DNA of 16,488 bases from Desulfurellales bacterium (GTDB taxonomy: Bacteria; Campylobacterota_A; Desulfurellia; Desulfurellales; Hippeaceae), in the NCBI GenBank assembly GCA_027064405.1, contig JAMOPP010000042.1, forward strand, positions 1 through 16,488. The letters are read 5' to 3'. Each line of letters begins with the position of its first letter. Position 1 is the first letter of the stretch. The notes beneath the pieces are model-generated. The model did not search any database and had not been told where the DNA came from. It saw nothing but the letters and a program-made list of their open reading frames with translations. Positions 1 through 6,073 of this stretch are shown one piece after another. The position numbers and the translations under genes were made by a program.

Positions 1-45
1 CTTTATAAATACACATTCTAAAAAGAATTCTTAATCAAAGAAGAT

Positions 46-75
46 AAAAAGGCAGGGTTTTTCCCTGCCTTTTTT
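46..75. terminator. Bidirectional intrinsic terminator
   Basis: A perfect 7-bp GC-rich stem (GGCAGGG at 51-57, CCCTGCC at 63-69) closes a five-T loop. It is flanked by five A on the left (46-50) and six T on the right (70-75), so on either strand the transcript carries a hairpin followed by a U-run. On the minus strand it lies about 55 nt past the murJ stop and would end the trmFO-thyX-rsmI-murJ transcript. On the plus strand it would end a gene lying left of the window. Termination in both directions is inferred from the symmetry. Confidence 0.9.
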
Positions 76-130
76 GTTGTATGTTTCCTCTTGAATTTTT
101 GATACTACCTTTCTTAAATTTTACTACGAC

Positions 131-1570
131 CTATTTTATATAATTTGTAAGATTGAAGTAAAAAATAATCGTATAGAGCAGGGATGAAAGCAGTATCTCT
201 ATTATATATTCAAAATTTAGAGCGTGGATTATAAAAGATGAAATGGTGAGTATAAAAAATATCAACAACAGTTTATAATCAAAAAAATTGTTAAAGGATA
301 GTGTTTTAAACTCTTTATTTATAAATTTTACCAAGAAAAGCATATTAACAAAACCGGAAATTGTAACGGCACAGGCTAAGCCCTTAAAACCATACTCCAA
401 ACCCAACACAATAGAAAATACAATGCTTGCCAATGCTGCAAAAATAGAGGCTTTTAGAGGTGTTTTGGCGTCTTTTACGGCATAAAAAGCATTGGACAAA
501 ATCTTTGTCTGTGAGAAAAAAAAGAATCCCAAAATCATAAAGGCAAGTGCATAATATGTATTTAAGGTGGAAGTTTGATTAAATCGCCCGTGTTCAAACA
601 GTAATTTTATAATAACTTTGCCGAAAAACAGAAAATAGAGTGTTACAAAAATAGATATAAAAGATACGAATTTTGTCAAAATATGAAGCTTGTCAATTAG
701 CTCATTCTTGTTTAGTTTTGATAAATCTGGCAGTGAGCTCTGTGTTAAAGCTATGGAAAATACTGCAAACGGAAGCTGAAACAAGCGGTTTGCATAAAAA
801 AGGTATGAAAAACTGCCACTTGCCATAAAACTTGCCATAAAAGCATCTATCATTGAAGCGATTTGGAAAACTCCTCCTCCAAGTGCCGTAATTGACATAA
901 GTTTCAGCATCTCTTTTGTTGAATCCTCAATTTTTAAACTGAAATGAAACTTGAGTTTAAGTTTCGAAAAATCATACAAAACCGCAAGAAGTTGTAGCAC
1001 TCCGCCGAATAAAACGCCGACACATAAAGAGTATACAGGGTTTGTGAATTGCGAAAACAAGAAATATACGCTTAAAATTATACCCACATTTAAGAGCGTA
1101 GGTGCAAAAGCGGCATAGGCAAAGCGATTAAAGGTATTTAAAATGCCCATTAAAAGCACATAGAGACCAACTATAAATATGTAAGGAAATGTAATCTTTA
1201 CCATAGAATCCATTAGTTGAAACTGCTCAGAATGCAAAAATCCGGCGGAAAAAACCGCAATAAGTTCTTTTGAAAAAATGACACCGAGTGTAGCAACTAC
1301 AAAGAGTATGATTGTAAATAAAATAATAATATTCCAAACGGCTTTTGCCCTGTCTTTGTCGTCTATTTTAGACAAAACCGGCACAACCGATGAGTTTATC
1401 GCACCTTCTCCAAGAAATCGTCTTAATGAATTCGGCATTCTAAAAACAATAAAAAACATATCCGTATAAATTGTAGTGCCGAAATATTTTGCTATAATGA
1501 AATCTCTTAGGTATCCGAATATTCTGCTAATTATGGTAAAAAAAGATATTATTTTTGCATTTTTAAACAT
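131..1570 (-). CDS. murJ: Lipid II flippase MurJ (MviN family)
   Basis: MurJ is the inner-membrane flippase that moves undecaprenyl-linked lipid II from the cytoplasmic to the periplasmic face for peptidoglycan synthesis. The 479-aa protein is hydrophobic along its whole length, consistent with the family's 14 transmembrane helices. The N-terminus carries the conserved cavity motifs: S-R-I-F-G-Y-L-R-D (residues 15-23), F-R-M-P-N (43-47) and L-R-R-F-L-G-E-G-A (49-57), whose arginines line the substrate cavity in characterised homologues. It is the last gene of the operon. Its ATG shares one base with the rsmI TAA (TAATG), and only a weak purine stretch (AAGAAAG) precedes it, so translation probably depends on coupling to rsmI. 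The family assignment is secure and the length is slightly below the usual ~510 aa. Confidence 0.95.
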   Translation of the reverse strand: MFKNAKIISFFTIISRIFGYLRDFIIAKYFGTTIYTDMFFIVFRMPNSLRRFLGEGAINSSVVPVLSKIDDKDRAKAVWNIIILFTIILFVVATLGVIFSKELIAVFSAGFLHSEQFQLMDSMVKITFPYIFIVGLYVLLMGILNTFNRFAYAAFAPTLLNVGIILSVYFLFSQFTNPVYSLCVGVLFGGVLQLLAVLYDFSKLKLKFHFSLKIEDSTKEMLKLMSITALGGGVFQIASMIDAFMASFMASGSFSYLFYANRLFQLPFAVFSIALTQSSLPDLSKLNKNELIDKLHILTKFVSFISIFVTLYFLFFGKVIIKLLFEHGRFNQTSTLNTYYALAFMILGFFFFSQTKILSNAFYAVKDAKTPLKASIFAALASIVFSIVLGLEYGFKGLACAVTISGFVNMLFLVKFINKEFKTLSFNNFFDYKLLLIFFILTISSFIIHALNFEYIIEILLSSLLYTIIFYFNLTNYIK

Positions 1571-2244
1571 TAGGCTTTCTTTATTAAAATTACAAATTCA
1601 CCCTTTATGGAATCTCTCTGTGATAAATTTTCATAAACATCATGCACACTGCCCTCTATAAATTCTTCATATATTTTCGTAATTTCCCGTGCCGCAACCA
1701 CAAATCGCTCAGAGCCAAAGGCTTTTTCAATTGAAGATAGGGTTTTCAATATCCTCTTCGGTGATTCATAGATTATAATTGTAACATCTTTGTCGTAGGA
1801 TTTTAACAGATTCTGTTTTTTAATGTCACCTTTTGGCAAAAATCCCAAAAATAGAAACTTATCGGTGGGCAGTCCACTTGCTGAGAGTGCGGTAATAGCT
1901 GCAGAAGCTCCCGGTATGGGGACAACTTCGAGATTATTATCGCGAAAGGCTTTAACCAATCTGTAACCCGGGTCTTGTATTGTGGGGGTTCCGGCATCCG
2001 TAATAAGTGCGATTGATTGCGAATTTTCAGCAACATTGAGCGCATATTCAATCATTGATTGATGGTTGTAATCGTTATATTTTATAGGTTTTTTGTCTAT
2101 GTTGTGATAATCCAAAAATCTTCTCGAATGGGCAGGGGTTTCGGCAAAAATAATATCCACACTTTTCAGTGTATTTATCGCCCTTATTGTTACATCGTCC
2201 ATATTGCCTATCGGTGTGGCAACAACAAAGAGTTTTCCGCTCAT
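1570..2244 (-). CDS. rsmI: 16S rRNA (cytidine1402-2'-O)-methyltransferase, short form
   Basis: RsmI transfers a methyl group from SAM to the ribose of C1402 in the 16S rRNA decoding centre. It belongs to the tetrapyrrole-methylase fold. The N-terminus has the family's V-V-A-T-P-I-G-N-M-D-D (residues 7-17), followed by T-D-A-G-T-P-T-I-Q-D-P-G (82-93) and P-I-P-G-A-S-A (109-115). Two things are odd. First, the protein ends at 224 aa just after the G-E-F-V-I-L-I strand, so the ~50-60-residue C-terminal extension of the ~280-aa family members is missing. Second, the usual E-D-T-R after the second strand reads E-T-P-A (35-38). The ATG overlaps the thyX stop as ATGA. A purine-rich GGGAG sits 14 nt upstream, separated by the palindrome TTTTTTAAAAAA (2247-2258). 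The family call is firm; full activity is less certain. Confidence 0.88.
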   Translation of the reverse strand: MSGKLFVVATPIGNMDDVTIRAINTLKSVDIIFAETPAHSRRFLDYHNIDKKPIKYNDYNHQSMIEYALNVAENSQSIALITDAGTPTIQDPGYRLVKAFRDNNLEVVPIPGASAAITALSASGLPTDKFLFLGFLPKGDIKKQNLLKSYDKDVTIIIYESPKRILKTLSSIEKAFGSERFVVAAREITKIYEEFIEGSVHDVYENLSQRDSIKGEFVILIKKA

Positions 2245-2918
2245 AATTTTTTAAAAAACTCCCTTATTTCCGCTATGTTGTTGCAGGGATTTTCTTCAGG
2301 GCATCTCCCTCTGACACAGGCGGGCCCTGCATTTTCAAAGATAATAGGTGCTTTCTCTTTGGCAAACTTCAGCATTTCTATTGCCAATTCTCTTATTTCC
2401 CACTGAGCCCTTACGCAGCATCTTAGGGTAAAAAAGTGCAGAAGTTCCCTTGCATTCATCGTTATCACTATATTTGAAGATACGCCCTGAGGGATAATAA
2501 ACCTCGCATCTTCTTTTTTTATTCCCATTTCTATAAGTTTTTCGTATAGATTTAGGCTGTTTTTAATAGATTCAAGGTATAATGTTGATGCCTCTTTGCT
2601 GTTTTTTATAGAATTCGGAAGCACGAAACTTTCAGGTTTGATTTTTGTATATCTGTGGCTTTGCTGGGAGTAACTTGCCATTCTGTGTCGCACCAACTGA
2701 TGTGTGGCAACCCTGCTGATTCCCTCAACGGCAAATGTAAATGAGATGTGTTCTATTACGGAGTGGTGGCCTGATTTAAGAACCTTCCGGAGGATATTTC
2801 CGCATTTCTCATTATCAAGTTCTATTTTATCTATTTCCAAATTACTGTAGCACACCTTTGCCGATAGTGCCGCAGTTAAATCGGGTTTGTCTGTAAATCT
2901 AAGTAATGATACTTTCAT
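2241..2918 (-). CDS. thyX: Flavin-dependent thymidylate synthase ThyX
   Basis: ThyX makes dTMP from dUMP using methylenetetrahydrofolate as carbon donor and FADH2/NADPH as reductant. It replaces ThyA and does not produce dihydrofolate. The 225-aa protein has the diagnostic RHR-X7-S motif (R77-H78-R79 to S87), the G-H-H-S-V-I-E-H segment (50-57) that helps bind FAD, and L-R-C-C-V-R-A-Q-W-E-I-R (165-176) from the substrate site. A C-terminal cysteine cluster (C201, C206, C212) resembles tails seen in other ThyX proteins; its role is unknown. The ATG at 2918 lies inside trmFO (20-nt overlap). A GGAG about 8 nt upstream, also within trmFO, can initiate translation. Next to trmFO it forms a pair of enzymes that both use methylene-folate and flavin. 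Confidence 0.96.
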   Translation of the reverse strand: MKVSLLRFTDKPDLTAALSAKVCYSNLEIDKIELDNEKCGNILRKVLKSGHHSVIEHISFTFAVEGISRVATHQLVRHRMASYSQQSHRYTKIKPESFVLPNSIKNSKEASTLYLESIKNSLNLYEKLIEMGIKKEDARFIIPQGVSSNIVITMNARELLHFFTLRCCVRAQWEIRELAIEMLKFAKEKAPIIFENAGPACVRGRCPEENPCNNIAEIREFFKKL

Positions 2919-4200
2919 AATCTTCTCTCCATTTCTTCATATGTTCTATGGCAATTTCCGCCTGTTTCTCTCTTCTTAGTTTTTTATTTTTCATTTTTAT
3001 AGGCTCAACAAGGCCGAAATTCTCGCTCATTGGTTGAAATTCGCCCTCTTTTGTTGTTATGTATTCAACAAGCCCGTTGAGCATTGTGTTTTTGGGCAGG
3101 TTCATCATATTTTTACCCTTTACCAACAGGGCAATGTTCATTCCGGCAAAAATTCCTGTTGCGGCAGATGCCATATATCCTTCAACCCCTGTAATCTGAC
3201 CTGCAAAAAAGATATTTTGTCTGTTTTTAAGCTGAAGAAAGTGATTTAAAAGTTTCGGCGAGTCTATAAATGTGTTTTTATGCAGACTGCCCAATTTTGC
3301 AAACTCTGCATTTTTTAGGGCAGGTATGAGAGAAAAAACCCTTTTTTGCTCCTTGTATGTTAATTTTGTCTGAAATCCTACAAGTGACAGAAGGCTACCC
3401 TCTCTATTTTCCTTTCTAAGCTGTACAACTGCAAACGGTCTTTTTGAATTGTATTCAAGTCCAACGGGTTTAAGCGGTCCGAATAGCAGGGTCTGTTTAC
3501 CTCTTTTTGCTATCTCCTCAATCGGAAGGCAGGCTTCGAAATAGTTCTGCTCAAACTCCTTTACCTTTACCTTTTCGGCTGATATTAAATTTTCGTAAAA
3601 TTCATTATATTCATCTTCGTTTAATATGCAGTTAAAGTAGTCTTTATCGTCGGAATAGCGAGAACCCCAAAAACCTTTACTTGTATCAATGCTGTCTGTA
3701 TAAACAATCGGAGCAATTGCATCGAAGAAGTTTAAGAATTTATTATCAAAAACCTCTTTCTGTAGATAGTCGGTTAGCGAATTGTCACACAGTGGTCCGC
3801 AGGCAACTATCCAGATATTTTCATTATCAAGCTTTTCAACTACCCTTCTAACTATGTTTATATTGTTATCTTTTTTGACTTTTTGAGTCATCTCATATGA
3901 GAATTTTTCTCTATCCACTGCCAAAGCTCCGCCGGCATCAACCTTGACCGAATATGCCGTTTTAACGACTTCAGAATCCAGTATCTCCATCTCCTTCTTT
4001 AAAAGCCCGCTTGATGTTGATATGCTCATATTGCCGAAAGAGTTGCTGCATACGATTTCGGATAGGTTTTCATTTTTGTGAACCTCCGAGAATTTTTCGG
4101 GTTTCATATCGAAAAGATTGACTTTTAATCCGTATCTGCTTAAGCATAATGCAGCTTCAACACCTGCCAAACCTCCGCCTATAATATTTATTTTTTGCAT
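2899..4200 (-). CDS. trmFO: Methylenetetrahydrofolate-tRNA-(uracil-5-)-methyltransferase TrmFO
   Basis: TrmFO methylates U54 of the tRNA T-loop to ribothymidine, using methylenetetrahydrofolate and FADH2 instead of SAM. The N-terminus carries an FAD dinucleotide fold (I-I-G-G-G-L-A-G, residues 6-13). The family's V-C-S-N-S motif contains C51, equivalent to the flavin-linked catalytic cysteine, and A-C-L-P-I-E-E contains C224, equivalent to the second functional cysteine. G-A-L-A-V-D-R-E (91-98) and the C-terminal G-Y-M-A-S-A-A-T-G segment are also present. I start at the ATG at 4200 (433 aa), because AGAGGA (4210-4215) lies 9 nt before it. An in-frame TTG three codons upstream (4209) touches that site and is unlikely to be used. 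It is the first gene of the operon, behind the promoter at 4254-4281. Confidence 0.96.
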   Translation of the reverse strand: MQKINIIGGGLAGVEAALCLSRYGLKVNLFDMKPEKFSEVHKNENLSEIVCSNSFGNMSISTSSGLLKKEMEILDSEVVKTAYSVKVDAGGALAVDREKFSYEMTQKVKKDNNINIVRRVVEKLDNENIWIVACGPLCDNSLTDYLQKEVFDNKFLNFFDAIAPIVYTDSIDTSKGFWGSRYSDDKDYFNCILNEDEYNEFYENLISAEKVKVKEFEQNYFEACLPIEEIAKRGKQTLLFGPLKPVGLEYNSKRPFAVVQLRKENREGSLLSLVGFQTKLTYKEQKRVFSLIPALKNAEFAKLGSLHKNTFIDSPKLLNHFLQLKNRQNIFFAGQITGVEGYMASAATGIFAGMNIALLVKGKNMMNLPKNTMLNGLVEYITTKEGEFQPMSENFGLVEPIKMKNKKLRREKQAEIAIEHMKKWREDYESIIT

Positions 4201-4209
4201 TGTAACCAA

Positions 4210-4215
4210 TCCTCT
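4210..4215 (-). promoter_or_regulatory. trmFO ribosome binding site
   Basis: On the minus strand this reads AGAGGA, nine bases before the ATG at 4200 and directly adjacent to the alternative TTG at 4209. The spacing rules out the TTG and fixes the ATG as the trmFO start. Confidence 0.75.
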
Positions 4216-4253
4216 TTAATTGTATTAGTGTTTTAAAAAAACCACTAAAAATG

Positions 4254-4281
4254 ATTATACCAAATTGACAGCTTGTGTAAA
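4254..4281 (-). promoter_or_regulatory. Sigma70-type promoter of trmFO-thyX-rsmI-murJ
   Basis: On the minus strand TTTACA (4276-4281, five of six matches to TTGACA) is followed after 16 nt by a perfect TATAAT (4254-4259) with an extended -10 TG one base before it. Transcription would start near 4246-4248, giving a leader of about 46 nt to the trmFO ATG. The leader contains a small inverted repeat, TTAGTG/CACTAA (plus-strand 4225-4230 and 4243-4248), at its 5' end. Assigned by inspection only. Confidence 0.8.
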
Positions 4282-4293
4282 ATTTTTGATAAA
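4265..4293 (+). promoter_or_regulatory. Possible distal hrcA promoter
   Basis: TTGACA (4265-4270) is followed after 17 nt by GATAAA (4288-4293), a fair -10. It overlaps the opposing trmFO promoter, so the two would compete for polymerase. It would give hrcA a leader of about 165 nt in which the full CIRCE is transcribed. The -10 is poor and the call is tentative. Confidence 0.3.
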
Positions 4294-4412
4294 GGTCTTG
4301 CAGTTTATAATAATGCGTATTATGTTGATTCCGTTATGGCAAAATTATAAGGATGCATATTTATTTGCAGAAATAGGTTATATTTTTAAATTGCATCGAT
4401 ATGACTTATCTC

Positions 4413-4440
4413 TTGACAATATAAAAAAAATGACTATTCT
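4413..4440 (+). promoter_or_regulatory. Sigma70-type heat-shock operon promoter
   Basis: A perfect TTGACA (4413-4418) is followed after 16 nt by TATTCT (4435-4440, four of six matches to TATAAT). Predicted initiation near 4446-4448 falls inside the left CIRCE arm, so HrcA bound at CIRCE would block polymerase directly. The leader to the hrcA ATG would be only about 20 nt and would hold little more than the Shine-Dalgarno sequence. Confidence 0.8.
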
Positions 4441-4441
4441 G

Positions 4442-4468
4442 TTAGCAGACAGGTGAGGTGAGTGCTAA
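4442..4468. promoter_or_regulatory. CIRCE operator (HrcA binding site)
   Basis: TTAGCAGAC-N9-GAGTGCTAA matches the CIRCE consensus TTAGCACTC-N9-GAGTGCTAA. The right arm (4460-4468) is perfect, the left arm (4442-4450) has seven of nine matches, and the spacer is exactly 9 nt. The spacer (4451-4459) contains the hrcA Shine-Dalgarno AGGTGAGG, and the final A of the right arm is the A of the hrcA ATG. HrcA binds CIRCE in other bacteria and releases it on heat shock when GroEL is titrated. Here it would autoregulate hrcA-grpE-dnaK and perhaps dnaJ. Confidence 0.93.
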
Positions 4469-5475
4469 TGAGTAAGAGATTAGACGAAAGAATGGTGCTG
4501 GTTTTAAGCATTATAGTCGATAATTATATAAAATATAAGCAATCTGACGGTTCAAGAGTGTTGACAAAAAGGTATCAAATAGAGTTTTCACCTGCTACGA
4601 TGAGGAATGTTATGCTTGATTTGGAAGATGCCGGATATCTGACTCACACCCATACATCAGGCGGTAAAATACCTACGGAAAAGGGGTATAAGTTTTACCT
4701 TGAAATGATTATGTCTAATTTTTCACCGAACTTGAAAAAAGATTTTGAAAATATAGTAGTGAATAAAGGTTTAGGCTCTCTGGATGAGAAAATGAATAAA
4801 ATTCTTAATGTTGCAAGTTCTTTAAGCGGACTGGTATCACTTGTAACTATGCCCGATTTCTCTCGGACAAAAATTAAAAATATAGAATTTATTAAAATAA
4901 GTGAAGACAAGATTATTTGCGTGGTTGTATCAGACACAAATATGATAGATACAAGAATAGTTAATTTAAATAAAGATATCACCGAAAAAGAACTTAAAGA
5001 GTTCTCTCGTTACATAACGGAAAACTACAAGGGGTGGACTTTAACGGATATTAATAATAGCATAGAAAGTTATATTAAAAATCATAAGCAGGAATGTGAA
5101 AGTATAATAAAGACGCTCGCAAATCAAACGGATAAAACAAAACTTTTAGTATCCGGTGTTAAAAATATTTTCAACTACTCGTCCTTTAACGACGATTTAA
5201 ACAAACTTAGAAAAATAGTAAGCGTTCTTGAAGAAAAAAGAGCCATTGTTGATATACTTAAGGGTGTAATGGAGAGTGACAGAAAGATATTAATAGGCAA
5301 TGATTTTCCTATTGATGAACTAAAGGATTTGGGGCTCGTTTCCTCCTCTTATCAATATAAGAATCAGAATGTAGGAGTTGTGGGAATTATGGGACCTATG
5401 AATATGAATTATAAGGAAATGCTTAATATTGTAGAATCTGCCAAAAAGAAAATAGGGGATATCTTAAATAATTAG
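4468..5475 (+). CDS. hrcA: Heat-inducible transcription repressor HrcA
   Basis: HrcA represses class I heat-shock operons by binding CIRCE. With the ATG at 4468 it is 335 aa. The N-terminal winged helix is clear: G-S-R-V-L-T-K-R-Y (28-36) leads into the recognition region S-P-A-T-M-R-N-V-M-L-D-L-E (41-53). The wing motif, usually H-T-S-A-G-R, reads H-T-S-G-G-K (62-67), then I-P-T-E-K-G-Y-K-F-Y. The C-terminal dimerisation domain ends with G-I-M-G-P-M-N-M-N-Y, a form of the family's G-P-x-R-M-x-Y. An in-frame GTG at 4462 lies only 3 nt from the GAGG (4455-4458). The ATG, 9 nt away, is the better start. It is the first gene of the operon and its start lies within its own operator. Confidence 0.95.
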   Translation: MSKRLDERMVLVLSIIVDNYIKYKQSDGSRVLTKRYQIEFSPATMRNVMLDLEDAGYLTHTHTSGGKIPTEKGYKFYLEMIMSNFSPNLKKDFENIVVNKGLGSLDEKMNKILNVASSLSGLVSLVTMPDFSRTKIKNIEFIKISEDKIICVVVSDTNMIDTRIVNLNKDITEKELKEFSRYITENYKGWTLTDINNSIESYIKNHKQECESIIKTLANQTDKTKLLVSGVKNIFNYSSFNDDLNKLRKIVSVLEEKRAIVDILKGVMESDRKILIGNDFPIDELKDLGLVSSSYQYKNQNVGVVGIMGPMNMNYKEMLNIVESAKKKIGDILNN

Positions 5476-5491
5476 TTTTTGGAGGCGAAAA

Positions 5492-6061
5492 ATGGATGGA
5501 GAGAACAAAACAGTAGAAGATGTGAAAGATATCGACTCAATGGAGAATGAGCAAACAAATGAAGAGGAAGAAAAAGATGAGAAAAAAGATGAGGTTCAGC
5601 TCTTAAAAGATGAGCTTCAGAATGAGAAGGATAAATACTTAAGGTTGTATGCTGATTTTGATAATTATCAAAAAAGAGTGGCAAAAAATATGCTTGAAAT
5701 GCAGGAGAGCACAAAAAGAGAATTAATTAATGAATTTCTGGTTGTCTTGGATAATATGGAAAAAGCTGTAAGTATATCTCGTGAGCATAAAGATGCTATT
5801 ATCGAGGGAATTGAGCTTACAATGAAATCATTTAAAGATATTCTATCGAAACACGGTATCAAAGAGGTTAATCCTGTAAATGAAGATTTTAATCCGCAAA
5901 TTCATGACGCTTTAATGACTCAACCGTCTGACGATACTCATAAGAACAAGGTGCTTCAAACCTTGGAGAAGGGCTATCTTTACAAGGAAAAATTAATCAG
6001 ACCGGCTAAAGTGGTCGTAGGTAGCGGTGAGTTAGAAAAACAAAACGAAAGTAATAACTAA
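5492..6061 (+). CDS. grpE: DnaK nucleotide exchange factor GrpE
   Basis: GrpE is a cytoplasmic homodimer that releases ADP from DnaK and often acts as a thermosensor. The 189-aa protein has a charged, Glu/Lys-rich N-terminus (residues 8-48). A long helix suited to the GrpE paired-helix stalk follows, including Y-A-D-F-D-N-Y-Q-K-R (53-62). The C-terminal beta domain that contacts DnaK carries D-F-N-P-Q-I-H-D-A-L-M (132-142) and G-Y-L-Y-K-E-K-L-I-R-P-A-K-V-V-V (161-176). Length is typical. GGAGG lies 6 nt before the ATG. It sits 16 nt after hrcA and 12 nt before dnaK, so it is co-transcribed from the CIRCE promoter and would share its heat induction. Confidence 0.96.
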   Translation: MDGENKTVEDVKDIDSMENEQTNEEEEKDEKKDEVQLLKDELQNEKDKYLRLYADFDNYQKRVAKNMLEMQESTKRELINEFLVVLDNMEKAVSISREHKDAIIEGIELTMKSFKDILSKHGIKEVNPVNEDFNPQIHDALMTQPSDDTHKNKVLQTLEKGYLYKEKLIRPAKVVVGSGELEKQNESNN

Positions 6062-6073
6062 GGAGGATGAGAT

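Noticed and set aside
23..32. 10-bp palindrome AAGAATTCTT left of the terminator
   Set aside because: Short, AT-rich and not associated with a gene start; likely chance.
2059..2406. 115-codon plus-strand frame opposite rsmI/thyX
   Set aside because: It lies wholly antisense to two well-conserved enzyme genes, has no ribosome site and a composition typical of a mirrored frame.
4462..4467. GTG at 4462 as the hrcA start
   Set aside because: It is only 3 nt from the GAGG of the Shine-Dalgarno and lies inside the CIRCE arm; the ATG at 4468 has proper spacing and gives the canonical N-terminus.
5472..5714. 80-codon minus-strand frame opposite grpE
   Set aside because: A Ser/His/Leu-rich mirror of the Glu/Lys-rich GrpE N-terminus; no start signal.
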